Shown piece after piece: positions 1 to 8,948 of a DNA stretch of 64,000 nucleotides (position 1 is its first letter; the number at the start of each line of letters is the position of its first letter). The stretch is taken from NCBI GenBank assembly GCA_014075215.1, contig CP046177.1, positions 1,240,001 to 1,304,000 of the forward strand, given 5' to 3'. Source of the stretch: Flavobacteriaceae bacterium. GTDB lineage: Bacteria > Bacteroidota > Bacteroidia > Flavobacteriales > Flavobacteriaceae. The position numbers were made by a program, and so were the translations under genes. The notes beneath the pieces were generated by a model. It was not told the DNA's origin. It searched no databases and was given only the letters and a program-made list of their open reading frames with translations.

Positions 1-47
1 TTTTTGAAACAAAACCTGAAATTTTCAACTGTCTATATTTAGTAGGA

Positions 48-599
48 TCATCGGGAAGGAGATAATCCCTGTATACAAATGATATAATTCATGCCTAAAG
101 AAGGTTGATTGATATCAACCGGTTTACTTCCTCCCGCAGGCTCTATGTTAATCTTAACCGGTGATGTCCCCATTTGCGCATTTGCCGTACTTTTATAATA
201 TTTATTGGGAGATGTACGCGACAAAAAATTCCCTTGCGGGTTATCACTATCTTCCGGACTGGCATTGTTACATAGCAGAGCAACCGTACTACCTGAAACC
301 TTGTGGGTATGTGGGGGTAAGTTACCTAGAGTTAAAGTTACTGATGATTTGAACCACCCATATCTCTGCCCCTCTCTTACATAGCTCAAACCTTGACCTT
401 TACCGGCACCCACAGGAACTCTGGACCTCAAATCGGGCAATGCAAAATTGGTTCTACCATCGCCACCATAGGTAGTACCTAAAAGTGAATACAGTTTTTC
501 ATTATCACTAATAGCTATTACCCGACCATCACAAAATGCCCAGTTTTCCGGGGCAAAAGTTCCTGCAAATAATCGGATTTCTGCTAAATAACTCTCCAT
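48..599 (-). CDS. Phage tail-collar-domain protein (MdpB-like)
   Basis: A 183-residue protein resembling phage tail collar (Phage_Collar) proteins, a family common as stand-alone chromosomal genes in Bacteroidota. The N-terminus has the usual order: an EIRLFAGTFAPENWAFCDG opening, a YSLLGTTYGGDGRTNFALPDLRSRVPVG core and a C-terminal NYIICIQG strand. These proteins are thought to form trimeric tail-tip or fibre parts; the role of chromosomal copies is not settled. No other phage genes are near, so it need not be a prophage remnant. I chose the ATG at 599 over an in-frame TTG nine bases upstream because the family starts close to this residue. Family call is solid, function is not. Confidence 0.8.
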   Translation of the reverse strand: MESYLAEIRLFAGTFAPENWAFCDGRVIAISDNEKLYSLLGTTYGGDGRTNFALPDLRSRVPVGAGKGQGLSYVREGQRYGWFKSSVTLTLGNLPPHTHKVSGSTVALLCNNASPEDSDNPQGNFLSRTSPNKYYKSTANAQMGTSPVKINIEPAGGSKPVDINQPSLGMNYIICIQGLSPSR

Positions 600-934
600 A
601 AAAATCAAATTTTAAGTTTAAAAATTGTCTTGAAAACCTGAATTTGTAAGATTACAAATTAAAATACATGTGTATTTAGGGGGTATCAAGTAGCACAAAC
701 TTACAATTAATTTACCATTTTACCAAATGATAAACTATTTTTTTGCTTATTTTAAATATACAAAATGTTATTATCTTGCTATCATTAAAGGTATCACAGC
801 TTTTTATGGTATCAGGTCGGTTGCATCAATCTTTGGCTTTAAAAACATCCAGTTCTTCAAACTTTCAAACTTTTACACTATAAAAATTAGTAAAATCCCT
901 ACATTTGCTCCTTAAAAAATTTGAAATAACTCAT
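600..934. other. Intergenic region between the collar gene and pheT
   Basis: About 335 bases with no credible gene. A short open frame on the plus strand (727-915) is AT-rich, has no recognisable features and runs into the pheT leader, so I do not call it. Around 855-880 there is a run of AACTTTC-like heptads, a motif that recurs in many gaps of this window. A promoter-like motif lies just before pheT and is listed separately. Confidence 0.5.
900..907 (+). promoter_or_regulatory. Candidate Bacteroidota -7 box for pheT
   Basis: TACATTTG matches the Bacteroidota -7 consensus TAnnTTTG and ends 27 bases before the pheT ATG, a normal leader length. I see no convincing TTG -33 element at the expected spacing, so this rests on one motif in AT-rich DNA. 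Confidence 0.4.
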
Positions 935-3361
935 ATGAAGATATCGTACAATTGGTTACGACAATTTCTGCAAGTTGACAAGACTACGTCCGAAATAGGT
1001 GAACTGCTTACGGATTTGGGATTAGAAGTGGAGAGTATTGTATCCGTAAGCCCGGTAAAAGGAAATTTGGAAGGAGTGGTAGTTGGTGAAGTATTAACCT
1101 GTGAACAGCACTCAAATGCTGACAGGTTAAAAATAGCGGTGGTGGATTTGGGGCAGGGAACTCCGGTACAAATTGTTTGCGGTGCATCAAATATAGCTGC
1201 CGGTCAAAAAGTTCCGGTGGCTACCATAGGCACTGTCTTATATAATGATCAAGGTGAGGAATTTAAAATTAAAAAAGGGAAGATTAGAGGGGAGGAAAGC
1301 CACGGAATGATTTGTGCCGAGGATGAATTAGGACTGGGGACTAACCACGATGGTATTATGATATTGGATGTGTCGTTAGCTCCGGGAATCCCGGCTGCCG
1401 ACGTCTTCAATATTGAAGAAGATACTGTCTTTGAAATTGGACTCACTCCTAACCGTTCGGACGCAATGAGTCATTTTGGAGTTGCAAGAGATCTGAGAGC
1501 CGGATTGATTCAAAAAGGAGTCCAGTTGGAATTGATCAAACCTTCCGTAAGTGATTTTCATGTAAATGAAAGAACCTTAAAAATTGATGTTGAAGTAGCA
1601 AACAAAAATTTAGCACCCAGATATTGTGGGATTACCATCACAAATATTGAGGTAAAGGAGGCTCCCGACCGGATTCAAAAACGATTAAAAACCATAGGCA
1701 TTACGCCTAAAAATAATATTATAGACATCACAAATTATGTGTTGCATGAACTTGGGCAACCTTTGCATGCTTTTGATGCTCAAAAGATCAGAGGAAATAA
1801 GATTGTTGTTTCCACCTTGGAAGAAGGAATAAAGTTTACCACTTTAGATGGTGTAGAAAGAACTTTGCATAAAGATGATATTATGATTTGTGACGGCTAT
1901 GCCAATCCTTTGTGCATTGCAGGAGTTTTTGGAGGCCTCAATTCCGGTATTACTCCAAATACAACATCTGTTTTTTTAGAAAGTGCTTATTTTGATCCGA
2001 TATCCGTTAGAAAAACTGCTAAAAGACATGCACTAAATACAGATGCTTCTTTTAGATTTGAAAGAGGTATTGATATCCATACTACCGAGTATGCCCTAAA
2101 AAGAGCTGCTTTACTGATAGAGACATACGCAAATGGAAAAATATCTTCGGACATATCGGATTTTTATCCCGAAAAAATAGAAGGTTTTCAAGTATTTTTC
2201 TCCTATGAAAATGCGTATAAACTAATCGGACAGGAGATAGATAAGGAGAGCATTAAAAATATTCTGGTTTCACTGGAAATTAAAATTAATAATGAAACGG
2301 AAGTAGGTCTGGGATTAACGATTCCGCCTTACAGGACAGATGTCCAAAGAGAATCGGATATCATTGAAGAGGTTTTAAGAGTGTACGGCTATAATAATAT
2401 CGAATTTTCACACAAATTAAATACTTCTATTTCTTTTGATAATAATGACCACATAAAATTAGAGAATCTGGTAGCAAACCAGTTGTCATCTCTTGGATTT
2501 TATGAAATAATGACCAATTCTCTTACCAAAGAAAAATATACTTCTTTTTCGGATGGCTTACATACACATTCTGATATAAAAATCCTCAATCCGTTAAGTA
2601 GTGATCTGGGAGTTATGCGTCAGTCGTTACTGTTTAGCGGTTTAACATCTGTTTCATACAACATCAACAGAAAAAATAATTCTCTGAAACTGTATGAATT
2701 TGGAAAGACATATCATAAGCGTGAAAGCGGGTACCGGGAAGCTAAACACATGGCACTATTCGTATCCGGAAATAAAAATAAAGAACGGTGGAATACCCAT
2801 TCCGAAGTGTCGGGTTTCTTTTATATAAAAGGGGTTGTTGAAGCTGTTTTAGAAAGGTTGGGTTTTACTAATTTAAACACTTCTCCTTCAAAAATGAGTA
2901 TTTTCAATGAGGGGGTAAGTCTAAGTTCCGGCAAAATTAAGCTGGTAGAATTTGGTACTGTAAACCATGCTGTTTTAAAAGCATTCGGAATTAAGCAAGG
3001 CGTTTTATTTGCTGATTTTAACTGGCAGACTATGCTAAATATAGTCGGGAGTAAAAAAACAGAGATAACAGAATTGCCTAAATTCCCCCCGGTAAAAAGA
3101 GATTTGGCATTACTAATCAATACAGAAGTTACTTTTGAAGAAATCTATCATTTAGCATTTCAATCCGAAAAGAAACGACTAAAAGAAGTGGATTTGTTTG
3201 ATGTATATACAGGCGATACCTTGCCGGAAGGTAAAAAATCATATGCAGTGAGTTTTTTATTGCACGATGATAATAAAACACTGGAAGACAAACAGATAGA
3301 TAAAATAATGCAAAAATTACAGCAAACCTTTGAAAAGCATTTAGGAGCTGTTTTAAGGTAG
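935..3361 (+). CDS. pheT: Phenylalanine--tRNA ligase beta subunit
   Basis: The large subunit of the (alpha-beta)2 phenylalanyl-tRNA synthetase, cytoplasmic, which charges tRNA-Phe together with PheS; pheS is not in this window. At 808 residues it has the normal bacterial length. Visible parts in order are an N-terminal MKISYNWLRQFL segment, an OB-type tRNA-binding domain (about 40-150, with NADRLKIAVVDLG), the B3/B4 editing region (about 210-400), the B5 domain (about 410-480), the catalytic-like core, and a C-terminal ferredoxin-fold anticodon-binding domain (about 715-808, with PKFPPVKRDLALL). The ATG at 935 is preferred because an upstream in-frame TTG would add ten residues not seen in the family. 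The gene stands alone, with a possible TAnnTTTG promoter just upstream. Confidence 0.97.
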   Translation: MKISYNWLRQFLQVDKTTSEIGELLTDLGLEVESIVSVSPVKGNLEGVVVGEVLTCEQHSNADRLKIAVVDLGQGTPVQIVCGASNIAAGQKVPVATIGTVLYNDQGEEFKIKKGKIRGEESHGMICAEDELGLGTNHDGIMILDVSLAPGIPAADVFNIEEDTVFEIGLTPNRSDAMSHFGVARDLRAGLIQKGVQLELIKPSVSDFHVNERTLKIDVEVANKNLAPRYCGITITNIEVKEAPDRIQKRLKTIGITPKNNIIDITNYVLHELGQPLHAFDAQKIRGNKIVVSTLEEGIKFTTLDGVERTLHKDDIMICDGYANPLCIAGVFGGLNSGITPNTTSVFLESAYFDPISVRKTAKRHALNTDASFRFERGIDIHTTEYALKRAALLIETYANGKISSDISDFYPEKIEGFQVFFSYENAYKLIGQEIDKESIKNILVSLEIKINNETEVGLGLTIPPYRTDVQRESDIIEEVLRVYGYNNIEFSHKLNTSISFDNNDHIKLENLVANQLSSLGFYEIMTNSLTKEKYTSFSDGLHTHSDIKILNPLSSDLGVMRQSLLFSGLTSVSYNINRKNNSLKLYEFGKTYHKRESGYREAKHMALFVSGNKNKERWNTHSEVSGFFYIKGVVEAVLERLGFTNLNTSPSKMSIFNEGVSLSSGKIKLVEFGTVNHAVLKAFGIKQGVLFADFNWQTMLNIVGSKKTEITELPKFPPVKRDLALLINTEVTFEEIYHLAFQSEKKRLKEVDLFDVYTGDTLPEGKKSYAVSFLLHDDNKTLEDKQIDKIMQKLQQTFEKHLGAVLR

Positions 3362-3452
3362 ATACCATCTTTGCTTTTCATTATTCGGTAGCTTCGTAAA
3401 AATGTATCTTTTTTAAATTTAATTTTTGCTGTTTAAAGAAGTGTATCCTTTT

Positions 3453-4520
3453 ATGTATAAACTAGTTATAAGACCCATTTTATTTCTATTTGACCCTGAA
3501 AAAGTACATTATTTTACTTTTTCAATGATTCGGTTTTTATGTAAAATTCCTTTGTTCCCGGAAATTTTCAGACAAATATATACGGTAAAAAACAAGCAAC
3601 TGGAGCGTACCTTATTTGGACTTACATTTAAAAATCCTGTGGGCCTGGCTGCTGGTTTTGACAAGGATGCAAAACTGTATAACGAGCTTTCTAATTTTGG
3701 TTTTGGTTTTATCGAAATAGGAACATTAACCCCAAAACCTCAAACAGGGAATCCTAAAAAAAGGCTATTTCGCCTGGAGAAAGACAGTGGAATTATCAAT
3801 AGAATGGGATTTAATAATGAAGGAGTAGCCAAAGCTGTAAAAAGGCTCAAACAAAATAAAGACGTTTTAATAGGTGGAAATATAGGAAAGAATAAAACTA
3901 CTCTCAATGAAAATGCAGTAGCGGACTATATGAGTTGTTTTCACGCGTTATTTGATTATATAGATTACTTTGTAGTCAACGTAAGCTCTCCGAATACTCC
4001 AAACCTAAGAGCTTTACAAGATAAGGAGCCTCTAACAAATTTACTACATACACTGATGGCGGAGAATCAAAAAATGTCTGTTCGACCTACTAATACTACA
4101 TCTGCTAATACAAGGTCGAAAATCAAAAAACCCATCCTTTTAAAAATAGCTCCGGATCTGACATATGAGCAGTTATCAGACATTATAGAGATTGTAAAGA
4201 GTACCCAAATAGATGGTGTTATTGCCGCCAATACAACCATTTCCAGAGATCATTTACAATCAAAAAATAAACTCGAGCAAGGGGGGGTAAGTGGTAAACC
4301 GCTTACTAATAGGTCTACCGAAGTAATTCGCTTTTTATCTGAAAAATCAAATAAAGCGTTTCCGATTATTGGCGTAGGAGGCATACATTCTGCCGAGGAT
4401 GCGTTAGAAAAAATAGCAGCAGGTGCTGATTTGATACAACTTTATACAGGTTTTATTTATGAAGGCCCGCAGTTGGTTAAAAGTATTAATAAAGCCTTAT
4501 TATACCAAAAAAAACAATAA
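3453..4520 (+). CDS. pyrD: Dihydroorotate dehydrogenase (quinone), class 2
   Basis: Oxidises dihydroorotate to orotate in pyrimidine synthesis, passing electrons to membrane quinone through FMN. The 355-residue length and the N-terminal helical membrane-association segment (LVIRPILFLFDPEKVHYFTF) are those of class 2 enzymes. Core motifs are visible: NPVGLAAGFDKDA, GFIEIGTLTPKPQTGNPKKR, RMGFNNEG, VNVSSPNTPNLR with the catalytic serine, and the FMN-binding stretches AANTT and GVGGI. I start at the ATG at 3453 rather than an in-frame TTG nine codons upstream. About 50 bases after the stop lies a MITE copy; a weak TACCAAAA / TTTTGGTA inverted repeat around the stop may serve as a terminator. Confidence 0.96.
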   Translation: MYKLVIRPILFLFDPEKVHYFTFSMIRFLCKIPLFPEIFRQIYTVKNKQLERTLFGLTFKNPVGLAAGFDKDAKLYNELSNFGFGFIEIGTLTPKPQTGNPKKRLFRLEKDSGIINRMGFNNEGVAKAVKRLKQNKDVLIGGNIGKNKTTLNENAVADYMSCFHALFDYIDYFVVNVSSPNTPNLRALQDKEPLTNLLHTLMAENQKMSVRPTNTTSANTRSKIKKPILLKIAPDLTYEQLSDIIEIVKSTQIDGVIAANTTISRDHLQSKNKLEQGGVSGKPLTNRSTEVIRFLSEKSNKAFPIIGVGGIHSAEDALEKIAAGADLIQLYTGFIYEGPQLVKSINKALLYQKKQ

Positions 4521-4570
4521 AATAGTCCAATTTTGGTATTAAGAAGCAAATGATGCTTCTCTTGAATTTG

Positions 4571-4731
4571 GAAACATTTGCAGCATTGATTTCGCAAAAA
4601 AACTCAACGCCCGAAGAAGATTTTGAACCGGAGTAACCTGGTGGTTTTGAGGATTTAAAATTTTCGAGAAAGAAAAAGTTTGAAGTCAAATCAATCCAAA
4701 TCGGAATATATCACTATTTTGCAAAGGTCTC
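4571..4731. repeat. MITE-like repeat family A, copy 1
   Basis: One of four near full-length or derivative copies of a ~162 bp element in this window (others at 5518, 17029 and 47641, plus a fragment at 31857). This copy is closely similar to the one at 5518 over its length, including the shared CGCCCGAAGAA and CCGGAGTAACCTG blocks, and ends in TTTTGCAAAGGTCTC. Its left end (GAAACATTTGCAG) has diverged from the GAGATCTTTGCAG of the other copies, and I cannot see a clean target duplication, so it is probably the oldest copy. Confidence 0.8.
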
Positions 4732-4757
4732 TTGTTATTTTGATGAAAAGGTAATTA

Positions 4758-5375
4758 TTGAATATAGAAATACTACTTTCATTTGTACTGGCAACTGCTG
4801 TACTGGCAGCCTCTACCGGTCCGGATAATCTATTTGTACTTGCTCAGAGTATGGTGCATGGCAAAAAACACGGATTAGCCACTGTAGCAGGGCTGATGTC
4901 AGGTTGTATTATTCATACAAGCTTTATTGCTTTTGGATTGTCAGCCATCATAAAAGAAAATGTATCTGTTTTTTTTATCATTAAATTACTTGGGGCTGCT
5001 TACTTATGCTATTTGGCTTTTCAGGTTTTTAAAAGCGATTCTAAAATTAGGATTTCAACGAACAATGTACCCAAAAAAACAACTATACAATTGTTTAAAA
5101 CAGGTTTTTTAATGAATGTACTAAACCCTAAAGTTACCTTTTTCTTTTTAGCTTTTTTCCCGGAATTTTTATTTTCCGATATCCTTTCCACTGTAGTCCA
5201 ATTTTACGTATTGGGCGGACTCTTTATCATTACATCTTTTATTATTTTTTCTTCAATAGCATTTTTGGGGAGTACTCTTTTTAAATACCTTACTAAGTAT
5301 AAAAAAACAGGAGTCTATTTAAAATGGGGGCAAATTATTATATTTATCGGGATTGCTATTTTAGTTTTGATTTAA
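4758..5375 (+). CDS. LysE-family amino acid exporter
   Basis: A 205-residue inner-membrane protein of the LysE/RhtB family, which exports amino acids or related small molecules by proton antiport. It shows about six hydrophobic segments and the family signatures near the N-terminus (ASTGPDNLFVLAQSMVHGKKHGLATVAGLMSG) and in the middle (FLMNVLNPKVTFFFLAFFPEF). The start is a TTG at 4758: the nearby ATG at 4742 meets a stop after three codons, and a GAAAAGG block sits about 8 bases before the TTG. MITE copies lie on both sides, so the gene seems to be transcribed alone. The substrate cannot be told from sequence. Confidence 0.88.
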   Translation: MNIEILLSFVLATAVLAASTGPDNLFVLAQSMVHGKKHGLATVAGLMSGCIIHTSFIAFGLSAIIKENVSVFFIIKLLGAAYLCYLAFQVFKSDSKIRISTNNVPKKTTIQLFKTGFLMNVLNPKVTFFFLAFFPEFLFSDILSTVVQFYVLGGLFIITSFIIFSSIAFLGSTLFKYLTKYKKTGVYLKWGQIIIFIGIAILVLI

Positions 5376-5517
5376 TTCAAAGTTTCAAGTTTCACTTTTG
5401 ACAAAAGCTTCGAGTTAGAAGTAATACAGGCTTTTACACTTTTTCAACTTTCAATCTTTCAATTTTTAGAAGATGAACTCATTTGGAAACACCAAGTTCA
5501 AAAGTGTATTATTGTAT

Positions 5518-5679
5518 GAGATCTTTGCAGAATTGATTTGGCAAAAAAGTTCGACGCCCGAAGAAAATTTTAAACCGGAGTAACCTGTTGGTTTTGAGGA
5601 TTTAGAATTTTCAAGAAGGAAGAAATTTGAAGTCAAATCAATTTCAATACGGAACATATCACTATTTTGCAAAGGTCTC
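5518..5679. repeat. MITE family A, copy 2, with 5 bp target duplication
   Basis: A 162 bp element with terminal inverted repeats: it begins GAGATCTTTGCAGAATTGAT and its other end, read in reverse, begins GAGACCTTTGCAAAATAGTG. It is flanked on both sides by TGTAT, a 5 bp direct repeat that looks like a target-site duplication. It has no transposase, so it would be moved in trans. The short open frame within it is a by-product of the repeat. Confidence 0.88.
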
Positions 5680-5693
5680 TGTATATTTGACTA

Positions 5694-6548
5694 ATGGATA
5701 AGGTTAAAATCATTGAGTGCCCCAGAGATGCAATGCAAGGAATTAAAAGTCATTTTATTCCTACCGATGTAAAAGCAGATTATATTAATGCACTACTTCA
5801 GGTAGGTTTTGATACTATTGATTTTGGGAGTTTTGTTTCGCCAAAAGCAATACCTCAAATGAAGGATACTGCCGAAGTGCTGGCTCAATTAGATATCGCT
5901 GCTACTCAAAGCAAACTGTTGGCAATTATTGCTAATGTCAGGGGAGCAAACGATGCTGTTCAGTTTGAAGTAATCGATTATTTGGGGTACCCTTTTTCTA
6001 TTTCCGAAAATTTTCAAATGCGCAATACACACAAGACTATTGCAGAATCCGTAGATACATTACAAGAAATTTTAGCCATTGCAGATAAAGCCAATAAAGA
6101 AGTGGTAGCCTATTTAAGTATGGGCTTTGGAAATCCTTATGGAGATCCCTGGGATGTGGCTATTGTTGCCGAATGGACAGAAAAACTATCAACTATGGGT
6201 GTAAGAATTTTATCTTTATCCGACACCGTAGGCAGCTCAACTCCGGAAATTATAGGTTACCTATTTTCTAATCTAATCCCTATGTACCCAAAAATAGAGT
6301 TTGGCGCACATTTGCATACGACCCCCGATTCCTGGTATGAGAAAGTAGATGCAGCTTACAAAACGGGTTGCAAGCGTTTTGACGGGGCTATTAAAGGATA
6401 TGGAGGCTGCCCTATGGCAAAAGACGATTTAACAGGTAATATGCCGACAGAAAAACTAATTTCTTATTTTGCAACACAAAAAGCCGAAACAAATATTAAA
6501 CCTATGAGTTTTGAAAGTGCTTACAATCAAGTACTGCAAATTTTCTGA
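5694..6548 (+). CDS. Hydroxymethylglutaryl-CoA lyase-like enzyme
   Basis: A 284-residue TIM-barrel enzyme of the HMGL-like / DRE-TIM family, which in HMG-CoA lyases cleaves 3-hydroxy-3-methylglutaryl-CoA to acetyl-CoA and acetoacetate in leucine breakdown. The N-terminal IIECPRDAMQGI motif carries the arginine-aspartate pair of the active site, GAHLHTTPDSW supplies metal-binding histidines, and GYGGCPMAKDDLTGNMPTE matches the lyase signature with its cysteine. It shares one base with the following nucleotidase gene (TGATG), so the two are probably co-transcribed. Other leucine-degradation genes are not next to it, so the exact substrate is inferred. Confidence 0.85.
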   Translation: MDKVKIIECPRDAMQGIKSHFIPTDVKADYINALLQVGFDTIDFGSFVSPKAIPQMKDTAEVLAQLDIAATQSKLLAIIANVRGANDAVQFEVIDYLGYPFSISENFQMRNTHKTIAESVDTLQEILAIADKANKEVVAYLSMGFGNPYGDPWDVAIVAEWTEKLSTMGVRILSLSDTVGSSTPEIIGYLFSNLIPMYPKIEFGAHLHTTPDSWYEKVDAAYKTGCKRFDGAIKGYGGCPMAKDDLTGNMPTEKLISYFATQKAETNIKPMSFESAYNQVLQIF

Positions 6549-8086
6549 TGAAGACAATTCTTATGAAATCATTCAAATTAATAGCATACTCATTACTGTT
6601 TTGTTTATTACTTTCATGTAATAGTAATGACCATAAAATCGATTTTACTTTTTTGCAAGTAAATGATGTATATGAAATTGCTCCGATACAGGGTGGAAAA
6701 TACGGTGGAATGGCAAGGTTAGAAGCACTGCATCAGGAATTGGTAAAAGAAAACACGAATACCTTTTTATTTATAGCAGGTGATTTTTTGAATCCCTCCT
6801 TACTTGGAACGATAAAGTATAATGGAGAACACGTACAAGGAAAACAAATGGTAGAAATAATGAATGCTATGAATTTTGAACTGGCTGCTTTTGGCAATCA
6901 TGAATTTGATTTGAGTCAAAAAGATCTGCAAAAACGATTGAATGAAAGTACTTTTCATTGGATCGGATCTAATGTTACATTAAATCTCAACGGAACTACC
7001 CAGCCTTTTTACAAGGAAAAAGAAGAGATCAAAATGCCTATTCCTAAAACATATATCAAAGAAATCGGAGATGAGGACGGTACAAAAATTAAAATAGGTT
7101 TTATCAGCGTTTGCATTCCTTCCAATCCAAAGAGTTATGTGTCTTATTCGGATATGTTTGAAGCTGCGAAATCTTCTTACGAAATGATAAAAGATAATGT
7201 AGATATTGTTTTTGGGTTGACACATGTAAAAATAGAGCATGATAAAAAAATTGCCGAATTGATTCCCGAAATTCCTTTGATTATGGGAGGGCACGAGCAT
7301 ACTCATATGAGACATCGGGTTGGAAATACAATCATAACCAAAGCAGATGCAAACGCAAAAACAGCTTATGTCCATAAAATATCGTTTGATAAAAAAACGA
7401 AAAAAATAACCATTGCATCGGAACTAAAAGAAATCAATACAAGCATAATACCCGAAAAGAAAATTGCAACTATTGTAAATAAGTGGCAGGATATTTTGAA
7501 TGTTAAAGTAAAAGAAATCATTGCGAACCCTGATGAGACTATCTACCGATCAAAAGTGCCATTGGAAGGCAGAGATACGCCTATTCGATCCGAACAGACA
7601 AACCTGGGCAAACTGGTGGCCCGGTCCATGGCTTTTGCCTATAATGACGCCGTAGATTGTGCCATTGTTAATAGCGGATCTATCCGGATAGATGATACTT
7701 TGGAAGGAGCTGTCACCGGTATCGATATTTTTAGAGTATTGCCCTATGGAGGGGCAATATTAAAAATTGAGATAAAAGGAAGTTTACTGCAGGAAGTACT
7801 GGAATTTGGGGCAGCTGCCAAAGGCAGAGGGGCTTATTTGCAGCGATATCGGGCTGAGAAAAAAAATACTTATTGGACCATTTCCGGAAAACAGCTAGAT
7901 TCTGACAAGATATATACGGTTGCGATAAGCGATTATTTAATAAAAGGATTTGATATTCCTGTTTTAAATGAAAAAAATAAGGATATTACTACTATTTACA
8001 GGCCTGCAAAAAATGAATTGGAGTATGATATCAGAAAAGCAATGGTTCATTATTTAAAAGTGCAATACAAAGAATCACAAGAGTAA
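6548..8086 (+). CDS. 5'-nucleotidase / UshA-like metallophosphoesterase lipoprotein
   Basis: A 512-residue exported two-metal phosphoesterase predicted to hydrolyse nucleotides or similar phosphate esters outside the inner membrane. The N-terminus is a lipoprotein signal with a LLLSC lipobox (cysteine near residue 24). The metallophosphatase motifs appear in order: LQVNDVYEI, AGDFLNPS, FGNHEFD, GLTHV and GGHEHTH. The C-terminal 5'-nucleotidase substrate-binding domain begins around residue 330, with VNSGSIRIDD. It overlaps the upstream lyase by one base. The substrate is not clear from sequence: nucleotide, UDP-sugar or cyclic nucleotide are all possible. Confidence 0.88.
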   Translation: MKTILMKSFKLIAYSLLFCLLLSCNSNDHKIDFTFLQVNDVYEIAPIQGGKYGGMARLEALHQELVKENTNTFLFIAGDFLNPSLLGTIKYNGEHVQGKQMVEIMNAMNFELAAFGNHEFDLSQKDLQKRLNESTFHWIGSNVTLNLNGTTQPFYKEKEEIKMPIPKTYIKEIGDEDGTKIKIGFISVCIPSNPKSYVSYSDMFEAAKSSYEMIKDNVDIVFGLTHVKIEHDKKIAELIPEIPLIMGGHEHTHMRHRVGNTIITKADANAKTAYVHKISFDKKTKKITIASELKEINTSIIPEKKIATIVNKWQDILNVKVKEIIANPDETIYRSKVPLEGRDTPIRSEQTNLGKLVARSMAFAYNDAVDCAIVNSGSIRIDDTLEGAVTGIDIFRVLPYGGAILKIEIKGSLLQEVLEFGAAAKGRGAYLQRYRAEKKNTYWTISGKQLDSDKIYTVAISDYLIKGFDIPVLNEKNKDITTIYRPAKNELEYDIRKAMVHYLKVQYKESQE

Positions 8087-8521
8087 TACTGTTTTAACTT
8101 TTATTTTTCTCAAAAAAATACGGTTTAAAAGTTAGAAATGTAGCAATGTGATAATGTAGTACTGTTTCTGATTTACAAATATTCAACTAAAAAACAGTCA
8201 TTTTTTTGATTAAACAACACTGCTGGCCGTAAGTTGAAAATAAGATCGCTTCCGCTTTTAGATGCAAAAATATAGATTCATTACTTTCATATTTCTAGCT
8301 TCTATTATCTTTCATCTAGTAGTAAAACGGTCTTATCTCAAAAGATTTGGGTAGTTATGATCAGACAAAAAAGAGCAACTTTTAATAAATTTAAAATCTA
8401 ATGGGTATAAGATATCTTATTTTGATAAATGATTTTGTTTTCATAACGGTCTCATCTAAAATAGCAGAAAAAGAGTTAACCTTATGGTTTATTCTTTTCT
8501 GCTATTTTGTGTGTACTATGC
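8087..8521. other. 435-base gap with a partial family B repeat
   Basis: No credible gene. Bases 8094-8140 hold a repeat-B segment (AACTTTTATTTTTCTCAAAA and onward) that also occurs at about 31811-31846, 47836-47893, 48290-48335 and 53517-53550, each time near a gene end. A plus-strand open frame at 8401-8625 overlaps the convergent membrane-protein gene and has no coding character. Confidence 0.5.
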
Positions 8522-8731
8522 TTAATTTTTCAGTGCATCTTTTAATTTACCTTTATACAGATAAAATAGCAATCCATAAAAAATTATCATCTGTAAAGCA
8601 CCTGCATAAAGTAGTAAATTGGTAGTTTCCGAAGAAACCTTTTTTGTAACTAGAAAATAGCTTCCAAAAGCTAATAAAAGAATTCCATTAATTAAAAAGC
8701 CCCAAAAATAAAATTTAGCTAATTTTCTCAT
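8522..8731 (-). CDS. Small two-helix membrane protein beside the Cys-rich peptide gene
   Basis: A 69-residue protein with two hydrophobic helices (about 8-28 and 39-58) separated by a charged loop, and a lysine-rich C-terminus. I do not recognise a family. It starts 19 bases after the stop of the cysteine-rich peptide gene and is on the same strand, so the two are probably co-transcribed. Small membrane proteins next to peptide genes are sometimes immunity proteins, but nothing in this sequence proves that. The ATG at 8731 is preferred over an upstream frame extension that would run through the spacer. Confidence 0.6.
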   Translation of the reverse strand: MRKLAKFYFWGFLINGILLLAFGSYFLVTKKVSSETTNLLLYAGALQMIIFYGLLFYLYKGKLKDALKN

Positions 8732-8750
8732 AATAATTATAATTAAAGTA

Positions 8751-8948
8751 TTAACAAAATGTATTAGGCCCTGCTCCAATACAAGAAACTGCAAAAGCAG
8801 CTAACATTTCTCCGGGCGCAATACCAAATGCACCGGCACAAATCCAACTTGTTCCACAAGCAGAAACAATACAATCCATACATGCACTCCAAGAAGAAGC
8901 ATGTCTACAACAATCTTCTTTAGTAGTTAAAATTTTATGCTTTTGCAT
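8751..8948 (-). CDS. Cysteine-rich 65-residue peptide, possible bacteriocin-like or modified peptide
   Basis: A 65-residue product with cysteines at 13, 14, 23, 26, 31, 37, 56 and 65, the last being the C-terminal residue. The first 12 residues are polar and leader-like (MQKHKILTTKED); the rest is small and hydrophobic with glycine-alanine stretches (CAGAFGIAPG, CIGAG). The spacing of cysteines around small hydrophobic stretches loosely recalls halocin-C8-type bacteriocin domains, but this is a visual impression only. No modification enzyme or dedicated transporter is nearby. Its ATG overlaps the end of the upstream lipoprotein frame by 14 bases, and a small membrane protein follows, so translation is probably coupled. 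Reality of the gene is likely; function is unknown. Confidence 0.6.
   Translation of the reverse strand: MQKHKILTTKEDCCRHASSWSACMDCIVSACGTSWICAGAFGIAPGEMLAAFAVSCIGAGPNTFC

Noticed and set aside
48..599. Calling a prophage from the tail-collar gene
   Set aside because: A single collar-type gene is common on Bacteroidota chromosomes, and the neighbours are housekeeping genes.
727..915. 62-codon plus-strand frame before pheT
   Set aside because: Runs over repeat-like AACTTTC DNA and the likely pheT promoter; no coding character.
4486..4689. Short minus-strand frame over MITE copy 1 (and a similar one at 5466-5672)
   Set aside because: The similarity between the two products only reflects the shared repeat; they have no start signals and include flanking DNA.
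8401..8625. Plus-strand 74-codon frame
   Set aside because: Overlaps the membrane-protein gene on the other strand, AT-rich, no recognisable features.
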